DNA of 64,000 bases. Source: Kordiimonas marina (GTDB lineage: Bacteria; Pseudomonadota; Alphaproteobacteria; Sphingomonadales; Kordiimonadaceae). Both the position numbers and the translations under genes were made by a program. The notes below the pieces were generated by a model. It was not told the DNA's origin, searched no databases, and saw only the letters and a list, made by a program, of their open reading frames with translations. Every line of letters begins with the position of its first letter. The first letter of the stretch is position 1. This document shows, piece by piece, positions 36,040-43,731 of this stretch. The stretch is taken from contig NZ_JAINDF010000002.1 of NCBI RefSeq assembly GCF_023006325.1, forward strand, positions 558,001 to 622,000, written 5' to 3'.

Positions 36040-37239
36040 ATGCATCTTGAGTATACAGCCGAAGACGAGGCGTTCCGCCAGGAAGTGCGGGCGTTTTTGA
36101 AGGCCAAGCTGCCGGAAAAAGTATCCGAGCGCGTGAAAGCGGGCCAGATGCTCACCAAGGAGCAAATCCTGGACTGGCAGCGCACGCTGAATGAAAAACA
36201 TTGGGCCGTCCATAGCTGGCCTGAGGAATGGGGTGGCTCCGGCTTCAGCCCGATCCAGAAGCATATTTACGAGGAAGAGTGTGTGGCCGCCGGTGCGCCC
36301 GAGCTGCCGCCGTTCGGCCTGACCATGCTTGGCCCGGTGCTCTTGAAGTTCGGCAGCGAAGAACAGAAGGCACACTATCTGCCGCGCATCCTGAATGGTG
36401 ATGACTGGTGGTGTCAGGGCTATTCCGAGCCGGGTGCAGGCTCGGACCTCGCGTCCTTGAAGACCCGCGCTGTCCGGGACGGCGACCATTATGTGGTCAA
36501 CGGCCAGAAAACCTGGACGACCCTCGGCCAGTTCGCCGACTGGATCTTCTGCCTCGTGCGCACCGGCACCGAAGGCAAGCCGCAGGAAGGCATCAGCTTC
36601 CTGCTGATTGACCTCAATACCCCCGGCATCGAAATGCGCCCGATCATCACCATCGAAGGCGGGCATGAGGTCAACGAGGTCTTCTTCTCCGACGTTCGCG
36701 TGCCGGTCGAAAACCTGGTGGGCGAGGAGAACAAGGGCTGGACTTACGCCAAGTATCTGCTGACCCACGAACGCACGGGCATCGCCGGTGTGCCGGCCGC
36801 GAAGCAGCAGCTCAAGAAGCTGAAGGAAATCGCGCGTGAGACCGACATGGGTGACGGCACCAAGCTGATCGACGATCCGGCCTTCGCCGAGCGTATCGCC
36901 CGCGTGGAAATCGACCTGATGGCGATGGAGCTCACCAACCTGCGCGTTGTTAGCAAGGCGCAGGCCGGTGGCGCGCCGGGTGCGGAAAGCTCGATGATCA
37001 AGATCAAGGGCACGCAGATCCGCCAGGAACTGACCGACCTCATGCGCCGTGCGGTTGGGCCGTATGCGCTCGCCTTCACGCCGGAGGTTTATGAGGAAGG
37101 CTCCAACATCGCGCCGATCGGGCCGGAGCATGCCGCGCTTTATGCCGGTAAATATTTCAACTACCGCAAGATTTCCATCTATGGCGGGTCCAACGAAATT
37201 CAGCGCAACATCATCACCAAAATGGTGCTTGGGCTTTAA
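36040..37239 (+). CDS. Acyl-CoA dehydrogenase, large subunit (PimC-like)
   Basis: This FAD enzyme of 399 residues has the N-terminal domain EDEAFRQEVRAFLK, WPEEWGGSGFSPIQ, the FAD motif QGYSEPGAGSDLASLKTRA and the C-terminal YGGSNEIQRNIITKMVLGL. It is paired with a second, divergent acyl-CoA dehydrogenase gene 14 bases downstream, as in pimeloyl-CoA dehydrogenase PimC/PimD and heteromeric FadE pairs, which often act on dicarboxylic or steroid side-chain acyl-CoAs. Either ATG 36028 or ATG 36040 could start it; GAGG lies seven bases before the second. Confidence 0.92.
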   Translation: MHLEYTAEDEAFRQEVRAFLKAKLPEKVSERVKAGQMLTKEQILDWQRTLNEKHWAVHSWPEEWGGSGFSPIQKHIYEEECVAAGAPELPPFGLTMLGPVLLKFGSEEQKAHYLPRILNGDDWWCQGYSEPGAGSDLASLKTRAVRDGDHYVVNGQKTWTTLGQFADWIFCLVRTGTEGKPQEGISFLLIDLNTPGIEMRPIITIEGGHEVNEVFFSDVRVPVENLVGEENKGWTYAKYLLTHERTGIAGVPAAKQQLKKLKEIARETDMGDGTKLIDDPAFAERIARVEIDLMAMELTNLRVVSKAQAGGAPGAESSMIKIKGTQIRQELTDLMRRAVGPYALAFTPEVYEEGSNIAPIGPEHAALYAGKYFNYRKISIYGGSNEIQRNIITKMVLGL

Positions 37240-37253
37240 GGGAGGCAAGGAAA

Positions 37254-38372
37254 ATGGATTTTAATCTCTCCGAAGACCACAGCCTTCTGAAGGACATGGT
37301 CGCGCGCTTCGTGCGGGAAAAATATACCTTTGAAACCCGGGACAAGATCATCAAGTCGGACGTCGGCTACAGCCCCGAAATCTGGGCTGAGATGGCCGAG
37401 CTTGGCCTCGTCGCCGCCGTATTGCCGGAATCGGCGGGCGGCCTTGGTGGCACCGGGCTTGATATCATGGTGGTGATGGAAGAACTCGGCCGCGGCATCG
37501 TGGTTGAGCCCTATATCGCCACCGCAGTTCTGGGCGCGGGCCTGCTGGCTGAGGAAGCCGCTTCGGGCCGTGGCCCAGGCCTCCTGGATGACGTGGTCGC
37601 AGGCAGCAAGATCATCGCGCTTGCGCACATGGAAGCCGGTGCCCGTTATAACGATCAACGGGTGAATGCGGCCCTCGAGAAAGCCGGTGACGGCTTCAAA
37701 CTCACGGGCGCCAAGTCGGTGATCCTCAATGGCGCTGAGGCTGACACGCTGATCGTTTCGGCCAAGGGGCCGGAGGGGCTCGCGCTTGTCCTCGTCGACA
37801 AGGGCGCGGACGGCATGACCGTACGCGGCTTCAAAACCCATGACGGCGGCCGCGCGGCGGAAATCAGCTTCGACGGTGTCGCCGTCTCCGCGGATGACGT
37901 GCTCCTCTCCGGTGCGGACGCTGAAGCTGCTCTTGGCCGGGCGCTGGCCCGTGGCACCTTCGCCGTCTGCGCTGAAAGCATCGGCGTGATGGAAGCCGCG
38001 CGCGACGCCACGCTGGAATACCTGCGCACCCGCACCCAGTTCGGTGTGCCGATCGGCAAGTTCCAGGCGCTCCAGCACCGTCTCGTCGATGTGTGCCTGG
38101 AAATCGAACAAGCGCGTTCGATCGTGCTTCTGGCCGCAACCAACCTCCAGCATGACGCGGCTGAGCGGGACAAGGCGGTGAGCGCCGCCAAGTCGCTCAT
38201 CGGCCGGGTTGGCCGTCTGGTCGCCGAGGAAGCGGTGCAGATGCACGGAGGTATCGGTGTGACCTGGGAATTCTCGGTCGCGCATATGGCCAAGCGCCTG
38301 ATCATGATCGACCATCATTTCGGCGATACCGATCATCACCTGGAACGCTTCCAGAAGCTGTCCGCCGCCTAA
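37254..38372 (+). CDS. Acyl-CoA dehydrogenase, small subunit (PimD-like)
   Basis: This protein of 372 residues has a conserved C-terminal helical domain (RTQFGVPIGKFQALQHRLVDVCLEIEQARS and QMHGGIGVTWEFSVAHMAKRL). Its middle beta domain is more divergent than that of the upstream partner. This is usual for the second subunit of an alpha2beta2 acyl-CoA dehydrogenase in which FAD and catalytic residues are shared. A GGGAGG ribosome-binding site precedes ATG 37254. The operon ends at a strong terminator 25 bases after the stop. Confidence 0.9.
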   Translation: MDFNLSEDHSLLKDMVARFVREKYTFETRDKIIKSDVGYSPEIWAEMAELGLVAAVLPESAGGLGGTGLDIMVVMEELGRGIVVEPYIATAVLGAGLLAEEAASGRGPGLLDDVVAGSKIIALAHMEAGARYNDQRVNAALEKAGDGFKLTGAKSVILNGAEADTLIVSAKGPEGLALVLVDKGADGMTVRGFKTHDGGRAAEISFDGVAVSADDVLLSGADAEAALGRALARGTFAVCAESIGVMEAARDATLEYLRTRTQFGVPIGKFQALQHRLVDVCLEIEQARSIVLLAATNLQHDAAERDKAVSAAKSLIGRVGRLVAEEAVQMHGGIGVTWEFSVAHMAKRLIMIDHHFGDTDHHLERFQKLSAA

Positions 38373-38396
38373 GGGGCGGACACGCGAAAAACAACA

Positions 38397-38428
38397 AAGG
38401 CCCGTGCCGGTGTGGCGCGGGCCTTTTT
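38397..38428. terminator. Terminator after the acyl-CoA dehydrogenase pair
   Basis: A 12-base-pair stem beginning AAGGCCCG/CGGGCCTT with loop GGTGT has a TTTTT tail on the plus strand. It also serves the convergent cupin gene. Confidence 0.88.
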
Positions 38429-38446
38429 CGTAATGGCAGCCAGCCC

Positions 38447-38767
38447 CTAGAGAAGCTGAACCGTCTGGTCGGTGACTACCAGGAATTCCGTATCTTCCAG
38501 TGCTTCGGCATCATGGACCTCACCGGATTCAACCACCCAGTAATCGCCGGCATCAAGCGTGATATCGCCAACACGGAGGCGTCCTTTCAGGACCAGCGCC
38601 TGTTCGCGCCCAGGGTGCCGGTGCGGCGGATAACTACTGCCTTTTTCCATGGCGACGAGGGTGGTGCCGCCAGCACCTGCCCCCTCGTTCAGGCGCAGGG
38701 TTTTATAAAGAACCCCCTTGATGTTGATATCCTCCCAGGGAAGATTTTTCAGGGTTTTGGTTTGCAT
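38447..38767 (-). CDS. Cupin-domain protein (ChrR-like)
   Basis: This single cupin barrel of 106 residues has cupin motif 1 SSYPPHRHPGREQALVLKG with metal ligands H, H and E. The second motif is weaker: AGDYWVVESGEVHDAEA, with one His. This is the compact ChrR/anti-ECF C-terminal cupin type. A start at ATG 38767 has GAAGGAAA upstream. It is divergent from a MocR-type regulator, which most probably controls it. Confidence 0.85.
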   Translation of the reverse strand: MQTKTLKNLPWEDINIKGVLYKTLRLNEGAGAGGTTLVAMEKGSSYPPHRHPGREQALVLKGRLRVGDITLDAGDYWVVESGEVHDAEALEDTEFLVVTDQTVQLL

Positions 38768-38823
38768 TTTGTTTCCTTCGCTGTGGCTTGACATCGGGCC
38801 ATGGCTGACATCATAGATTTGTA

Positions 38824-38869
38824 AATGGCCCACACGAAGGGCCATTATAGGCTATATGGCCGGTCCAAT
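38824..38869. promoter_or_regulatory. MocR boxes in the divergent cupin/regulator promoter
   Basis: AATGGCCC (38824-38831) and GGGCCATT (38839-38846) form an inverted pair. ATGGCC (38856-38861) and GGTCCAATT (from 38861) follow. A further GGCCAT lies at 38797-38802. Similar AATGGACC and ATTGGAC boxes recur before the ccdA operon at 40371-40401. Confidence 0.5.
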
Positions 38870-38881
38870 TTGGAGGCGATC

Positions 38882-40354
38882 ATGAGCAAGGGATCCGCAG
38901 GCGCCGTCTTTTCGGGAATTACGCTCGATGAACAGGCAGACCTGCCGCTTTACCGGCAGATCTATTTGGCGCTGCGGCAGCCGATGCTGGATGGCAGCCT
39001 GCCGCCGGGCAGCCGGATGCCGTCCACACGGACCCTGGCAAAGGACCTCGGCGTCGCCCGCAACACAGTGGTCGTGGCCTATGACCTGCTGGCGGCGGAG
39101 GATTTCATCGAAAGCCGGGTTGGGGCTGGCGCCGTGGTGCGGGCCGATGCCCGGCGCAAGGGCCCCGTCGGGGGGCGAGGGACGGATAGCCCCGTTACAC
39201 GCCCGCAGTCGCAGCCGTCAAAGCGGGCGGCGACCACCAAGGCAGCGCTTGGCCATGTGATGGAAGGAAAGAACCTGCGCATGGCATTCGGCGTGCCGGA
39301 TATAAGCGCTTTTCCGGCGCATCTGTGGCAGGGGATTATCGGCCGTACGCGGCAAACGCAGGCGGGCTGGGGCCTTGAAAGCGGGGATCTTCTCGGCCTT
39401 AAGAACCTGCGCCGGGCGATTGCTTCGCACCTTGCCGTCTCCCGCGGGACCGTATGCGACCCCGCGCAGGTCATCATAACGTCAGGGACACACCGTTCGC
39501 TCGACTTCGCTCTCAAGGTCACGACCGATCCGGGGGACCGGGTCTGGGTCGAAAACCCCGGCTACAAATATGCCTATGGCGCCATGGCGTCGGCGGGGGT
39601 GAAGACCATCCCCGTGCCGGTGGATGCGGATGGATTGGACGTCAAGGCCGGGGTGGCGCTTGACCCGCATGCCCGGGCGGCATATGTGACGCCGTCCCAT
39701 CAGTTTCCGCTCGGCATGACCATGGCGCTCAGGCGCAGGGTTGACTTGCTGGCCTGGGCGGAACGCGAAGGCGCCTGGGTTTATGAGGATGATTATGACA
39801 GCGACTACCGCTATGCCGGGCGGCCGCTCGCCGCGCTCCAGGGGCTCGACAGGGCGGGGCGGGTTATCTATATGGGCACCTTCAACAAGGCGATGTTCCC
39901 GGGGCTCAGGCTCGCCTTCATGATTGTCCCCGAGGCGCTGGTCGATGCCTTTGCCACGGTTATCAGCGCCACGGATGGTGCACCACCGCCTTTCATGCAG
40001 AATGTTCTCGCGCAGTTTATCGAGGAAGGGCACCTCGAAAGCCATTTGCGGCGGATGCGGACGCTCTATGCCGCGCGTTATGCTCATGCGCTTGAGGCCG
40101 TCGCCGCCCGTGTGCCGGAGGCCACTTTTCTTCCGTCCGGCGCAGGGATGCATGTGACGCTGCGGCTGCCGGCGGAGACCGATGACAAAACCTTGTCGGC
40201 GCAGCTTCTGCAGGCAGGCTATATGATGCCGCCTTTGTCGTCCTATTGCTTTGCGCCCAGGCGGCAGGCAGGCCTGATGCTGCCCTTCGCCGGGGTCCCG
40301 GAAACGGTGACCGATGCTGCCCTTGATGCCCTAGCCAGGCTGCTGCGGCACTAA
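38882..40354 (+). CDS. MocR/PdxR-type PLP-dependent GntR regulator
   Basis: This protein of 490 residues has an N-terminal GntR winged helix (about 18-80: LPLYRQIYLALRQPMLDGSLPPGSRMPSTRTLAKDLGVARNTV). A fold-type I aminotransferase domain follows, with VYEDDYDSDYRYAGRPLAALQG and the PLP lysine in MGTFNKAMFPGLRLAF. Such regulators sense PLP or an amino compound. GGAGG precedes ATG 38882. Divergent from the cupin gene, it lies upstream of the thiol-redox operon, which has similar boxes in its promoter. Confidence 0.92.
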   Translation: MSKGSAGAVFSGITLDEQADLPLYRQIYLALRQPMLDGSLPPGSRMPSTRTLAKDLGVARNTVVVAYDLLAAEDFIESRVGAGAVVRADARRKGPVGGRGTDSPVTRPQSQPSKRAATTKAALGHVMEGKNLRMAFGVPDISAFPAHLWQGIIGRTRQTQAGWGLESGDLLGLKNLRRAIASHLAVSRGTVCDPAQVIITSGTHRSLDFALKVTTDPGDRVWVENPGYKYAYGAMASAGVKTIPVPVDADGLDVKAGVALDPHARAAYVTPSHQFPLGMTMALRRRVDLLAWAEREGAWVYEDDYDSDYRYAGRPLAALQGLDRAGRVIYMGTFNKAMFPGLRLAFMIVPEALVDAFATVISATDGAPPPFMQNVLAQFIEEGHLESHLRRMRTLYAARYAHALEAVAARVPEATFLPSGAGMHVTLRLPAETDDKTLSAQLLQAGYMMPPLSSYCFAPRRQAGLMLPFAGVPETVTDAALDALARLLRH

Positions 40355-40370
40355 ACTGCCTGCCTTCAAT

Positions 40371-40401
40371 ATTGGACTACTTATCCCATCCATAATGGAC
40401 C
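40371..40401. promoter_or_regulatory. Repeated ATTGGAC/AATGGACC boxes before the ccdA operon
   Basis: ATTGGAC (40371-40377) and AATGGACC (40394-40401) are direct repeats 23 bases apart, about 90-115 bases before the ccdA-like start. They resemble the boxes in the MocR promoter. An AATTGGCC follows at 40414. Confidence 0.4.
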
Positions 40402-40487
40402 TTTTTCAAAGCCAATTGGCCGCCTAGCGTGCAGCTAACGGCCGGGTGTTCCGGCCTCTGTTCGGGTTCCTTGGAAGGGGTAATTCC

Positions 40488-41210
40488 ATGTTTGATACGT
40501 TTGAAGCGGGCTTGCGCGCGGGGGCTGGGCTGGATTTCGGTCCGGCGATGATCGCGGCGCTGGCCGCTGGGGTGGTGACCAGCCTCACGCCCTGCGTTTA
40601 CCCTGTGCTGCCGATTACCATCGGTGTTCTGGGCCGCGCCGGGCGGGATGCGTCCGAGGCCTACAGCCGTCTCCGGCACATCGGCAATGCTGGGCTATAT
40701 GCACTAGGCCTTGCCGGTACCTATGCCGGGCTTGGTTATGCCGCCGCATCGGCGGGCGTCTTTTTTGGCGCCGTCGCGACCAATCCGGTAACGCTTATTC
40801 TGGTTGCGAACCTTTTGTTCCTGTTTGCGGCCTGGTCCATGGGTTGGGTCAGCTTGCCGGGGTTTTCCCTGCAATCCGTGGCCGGGACCGGTGTCCCGAT
40901 GAAGAAGTATCAGCTCGTCCTGATGGGGGCGGTTTCGGGCCTGGTGATCGGCCCTTGCACGGCGCCGGTTTTTGGCGCGCTGATGTTTTATATTTTCAGC
41001 TCGGGGGACCGCATCAAGGGCGCGCTGCTTCTGTTTACCTTTGCACTCGGTATGTCGCTTGTCCTGGCGGCGGCGGGGTTTATCGCCGGTGTGGCTGGCA
41101 GGCTTCCCCGGTCCCCGCGCCTGATGAAGGCTGTCAGCCGTTTTCTGGCGCTGCTGGTTGCCATCACTGCTGAATATCTGCTGGTGCAGGCGGGAAGGGG
41201 GCTGCTGTGA
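40488..41210 (+). CDS. CcdA/DsbD-like transmembrane thiol transporter
   Basis: This protein of 240 residues has six hydrophobic helices. Two cysteines in paired proline motifs, TSLTPCVYPVLP (C36) and VIGPCTAPVFG (C157), are the redox pair of the DsbD membrane domain and CcdA. It carries reducing equivalents from cytoplasmic thioredoxin to the periplasm. GGAAGGGG lies upstream of ATG 40488. It is the first gene of a four-gene operon in which every junction is a four-base ATGA overlap. Confidence 0.9.
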   Translation: MFDTFEAGLRAGAGLDFGPAMIAALAAGVVTSLTPCVYPVLPITIGVLGRAGRDASEAYSRLRHIGNAGLYALGLAGTYAGLGYAAASAGVFFGAVATNPVTLILVANLLFLFAAWSMGWVSLPGFSLQSVAGTGVPMKKYQLVLMGAVSGLVIGPCTAPVFGALMFYIFSSGDRIKGALLLFTFALGMSLVLAAAGFIAGVAGRLPRSPRLMKAVSRFLALLVAITAEYLLVQAGRGLL

Positions 41211-41740
41211 AACGTTTGCTTTCCCTCTTCGCCGTTTTGATGCTGGCACAAACAGGCCACGCCCATGACAGGGCGGGGGAGCGACCCCAACGCTGTCCGG
41301 CCAACGGCCAGGCCGTGGCTGGGCCTGATGTCAGCTACGGCGCCTATAAATTGATGCTGCCGGGCCGGGCGCTCATCACGGTGCTGGCGGACTGCGGCAC
41401 GCTTAGAGGCGCCAATCTGGAAGTGGCGGAAGTTACTTTGATGCCGCGCAAGGGCGGGGTGGCTGTCACCCCCAATCATACCCATCCGGGGTATGAGCTT
41501 TTCTATGTCCTGTCCGGGACACTCCGTTACGGCGTCGCGGACCGGGTCTATGAGGTGCGGCCGGGCGGTCTTGCCATCATCCGGCCCGGGGTCCGTATCT
41601 TCCATGATGCCATAGGCGGGAAACCCGTGAAGCTTCTCGCGATCTGGAGCCCGGCAGGCGCGCTTGAAGACCTCAAGGACCGTTTCGGCTTTGTGCCGGT
41701 TTCCGATTTTCCGACATCAGTAGAAGGGAACAAAAAATGA
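41207..41740 (+). CDS. Exported cupin-domain protein
   Basis: This protein of 177 residues has signal peptide MKRLLSLFAVLMLAQTGHA. A single cupin barrel follows, with motif 1 VTPNHTHPGYELFYVLSGTLRYG (metal ligands H, H, E) and motif 2 PGGLAIIRPGVRIFHDAIGG. Cys31 and Cys63 could form a disulfide. It is a periplasmic metal-binding protein encoded between a thiol transporter and a TlpA-like reductase, so it may be their client. No enzyme activity is assigned. Confidence 0.82.
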   Translation: MKRLLSLFAVLMLAQTGHAHDRAGERPQRCPANGQAVAGPDVSYGAYKLMLPGRALITVLADCGTLRGANLEVAEVTLMPRKGGVAVTPNHTHPGYELFYVLSGTLRYGVADRVYEVRPGGLAIIRPGVRIFHDAIGGKPVKLLAIWSPAGALEDLKDRFGFVPVSDFPTSVEGNKK

Positions 41741-42243
41741 AGTCATTTCTCGTCGCCGCCGCTTTGGTGGCAGGATTGGTCTCTGCCCCGGCCGTGATGG
41801 CGGAGGCCACCCAGGCCAGCCCGCTTGTGGCCCATATGGAGGACGGAACGGCTGTACCGCTTGCCGGGTTCCCGGCCGGTCGGCCCGCCGTTGTCAAATT
41901 CTGGGCGACATGGTGTGTGGAATGCCGTCATGAGATGCCGGAACTGCAAAGGATGTACAGGCGCTACGGCGACAAGCTCAGTTTCGTTCTGGTCGATATC
42001 GGCTTCAATGAAACACCGGCCAAAGTCGCCGCGTTCCTGAAGCAACATGGCTATAGCTTCCCGTTCGTGTTCGACAAAAATGCCCAGCTCTTGCGGGCCA
42101 TGCATGTGTTTGGGACGCCCACGCATATCCTGCTGGATGCCCGCGGCGATGTGATCTACCGCGCAGGCGCACTGGATGACCGGCTGCGCGCCCAGATCGC
42201 CAGCCTGGCGGACGGGCGTACCGGCCAGGGAGGGGAGCAATGA
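41737..42243 (+). CDS. TlpA/ResA-like periplasmic thioredoxin
   Basis: This protein of 168 residues has a signal peptide ending near VMAEA. The thioredoxin fold has active site WATWCVEC (C60 and C63) and the cis-proline loop FGTPTHILLD. It should pass electrons from the CcdA-like protein to periplasmic disulfides, for example in cytochrome maturation or the exported cupin encoded before it. Both its junctions are ATGA overlaps. Confidence 0.9.
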   Translation: MKSFLVAAALVAGLVSAPAVMAEATQASPLVAHMEDGTAVPLAGFPAGRPAVVKFWATWCVECRHEMPELQRMYRRYGDKLSFVLVDIGFNETPAKVAAFLKQHGYSFPFVFDKNAQLLRAMHVFGTPTHILLDARGDVIYRAGALDDRLRAQIASLADGRTGQGGEQ

Positions 42244-42773
42244 AGGTCCTCCGCCGCTTTTTCGCGCTTGCCTTGATGCTGCTGTCATGGCCCGCATCTC
42301 TGGCATACGCCGCGTCCATCCCTGTGCCCGCTGTGGCGGCAACGGCGCTTGACGGACGGCATGTCGATAGTGCCGCCTTCCGTAGGCGAAAACCGGTTTA
42401 TCTCTATTTTTTTGCCCAGTGGTGCGAGACATACCTGATGAACACGGACAAGGCGGCGGCAGGGCGCTGCGCTGAGGCCACGAAAGCCATGCAGGCGCTG
42501 GAAGCCAGCTATGGGGACCGCATCGCGATTATCGGCATCGCCTCAAGCCTGAGCGCGACCCCGGATGGCGTGCGCGCCTTTATCAAAAAACATGATGTCC
42601 GCTATCCGGTCGTGTTTGACGAAGGCGGGCGTCTGTTCTCGGCCTTCGGCGTGATGGCCTTCCCAACCTCGGTCCTGATTGGGCAGGATGGGACCCTCTC
42701 CGCCCGCCTTGTTGGCACTGCCGGGGTGGACCGGTTGGAGGGCCTGCTTTCCCACTCGCCAGCGTTGCGATAA
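42240..42773 (+). CDS. TlpA-like protein with altered active site
   Basis: This protein of 177 residues has a signal peptide (to about AYAAS) and a thioredoxin/AhpC-TSA fold. The active-site region reads FFAQWCETYLMN: the first cysteine (C62) is kept and the second is replaced by Tyr, so it cannot work by a normal CxxC cycle. A further cysteine, C77, could be the resolving partner. The cis-proline loop FGVMAFPTSVLIGQDG is intact. It may act as a one-cysteine peroxidase, a mixed-disulfide carrier or a binding protein. Last gene of the operon. Confidence 0.85.
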   Translation: MKVLRRFFALALMLLSWPASLAYAASIPVPAVAATALDGRHVDSAAFRRRKPVYLYFFAQWCETYLMNTDKAAAGRCAEATKAMQALEASYGDRIAIIGIASSLSATPDGVRAFIKKHDVRYPVVFDEGGRLFSAFGVMAFPTSVLIGQDGTLSARLVGTAGVDRLEGLLSHSPALR

Positions 42774-42844
42774 ACTGTTCGTGAACTGCGACGAATGACA
42801 GGTGTGGGGGCTTTAAGTCCGCCGCGGCGTCCCCATATATGAAA

Positions 42845-42935
42845 CATCCGGGGTGCCCCACTCCTCCCCCCCCTAAGCCCCGGACCAACGACCCGCGCGC
42901 CGCCCCCCCCTAATGACGCGCGGGTCTTTTCTTTT
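42845..42935 (+). ncRNA. Candidate Cuckoo/CcsR-type small RNA with two C-rich loops
   Basis: Two hairpins are seen. CCGGGG (42848-42853) pairs with CCCCGG (42878-42883) around a 24-base loop holding CTCCTCCCCCCCC and TAAG. GACCCGCGCG (42890-42899) pairs with CGCGCGGGTC (42917-42926) around a loop holding CCCCCCCCTAAT. The second hairpin ends in TTTTCTTTTC. Both loops carry the same C8-TAA core. Two hairpins with C-rich anti-Shine-Dalgarno loops are the layout of the CcsR/Cuckoo RNAs of alphaproteobacteria. It may be processed from the 3' end of the ccdA operon or made from a TATATG-type -10 near 42836. Confidence 0.6.
42890..42935 (+). terminator. Terminator hairpin at the end of the redox operon/small RNA
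   Basis: A perfect ten-base-pair GC stem with a 17-base C-rich loop is followed by TTTTCTTTTC. Confidence 0.85.
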
Positions 42936-43093
42936 CTGGGGTCAGCCTTTGCTTTCCGGGTACTCAAGGTCTTATTATTGCTCGATAAAGTAGCAAAATA
43001 TCCACTATTTACGATTGTTAAAGGTTTCCCCGGGTACAGTGTCGGTCCTTGGCGCTCAGGGGGAGCACCAAGCGAAAAGACAAGCGAGAGACC

Positions 43094-43669
43094 ATGGTGC
43101 ACGGTGACAATCAGTCAGTTTCTTCCCAGCTCACCGCGCAGGATATGGATGACAGCAAGACCCTCAGGAACGTGAAACCGTCCGATGCGGCGCTGAAGCT
43201 GGTGTCCGGGTTCGAAGCTGTGTCCGATGCCCTCAAAAGCCGTTATCTCGCCGAGATGCTGGATTATTACGCCAGCCTGAGCGCGGGCACGTCGGGCCTG
43301 CCGTCCCCTGCCCAATTCGATCCGACCGTTTTGCCGCACCATATGCCGAACCTCTATATGGTAGAGCTTAGGCCGCGCCAGGATGGCGGGACAGAGTATC
43401 ATTACACCATGTTCGGGACCGGGCTGAGGCTGCTTTTCGGCGTCGATATGACCGGGAAGCTGATTGGCGAATTCCCGGATCATAACCGGGTCGAGCGTAC
43501 CGCTGAGGTGTTCCGCCATATTGCCGAAACCGGGCTCCTTACCCGCACGGCGGGCGAATTCCAAAGCCGCAACGGCATGCCGGTGTGGGGCGAAGCGCTG
43601 ACCATGCCGCTGGGGGACATGGGCACCGTGACCCATATTGTCGCCGACCTGGATTACGACAATCGCTAA
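43094..43669 (+). CDS. PAS_5-type PAS-domain protein
   Basis: This soluble protein of 191 residues has the pattern LDYYASLSAGTSGLPSPAQFDPTVLPHHMPNLYMVELRP...YHYTMFGTGLRLLFGVDMTGKLIGE. That is the alphaproteobacterial PAS_5 family (formerly DUF), a stand-alone sensor-like domain of unknown signal. A start at ATG 43094 (MVHGDNQ) is preferred; the frame is open to 43049. It is followed at once by its own terminator (GCCGG/CCGGC, T6). Confidence 0.88.
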   Translation: MVHGDNQSVSSQLTAQDMDDSKTLRNVKPSDAALKLVSGFEAVSDALKSRYLAEMLDYYASLSAGTSGLPSPAQFDPTVLPHHMPNLYMVELRPRQDGGTEYHYTMFGTGLRLLFGVDMTGKLIGEFPDHNRVERTAEVFRHIAETGLLTRTAGEFQSRNGMPVWGEALTMPLGDMGTVTHIVADLDYDNR

Positions 43670-43690
43670 GCCGGGTTCCGGCTTTTTTCA
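43669..43690 (+). terminator. Terminator of the PAS_5 gene
   Basis: AGCCGG/CCGGCT with loop GTT and six T begins at the stop codon. Confidence 0.75.
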
Positions 43691-43731
43691 TTTTTGGATG
43701 TGTGCTTTCCCCACGTGTAATGCGCCTGGGG

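Noticed and set aside
36016-37248. 410-residue open frame opposite the acyl-CoA dehydrogenase
   Set aside because: The plus strand encodes all acyl-CoA dehydrogenase motifs; the minus frame has none.
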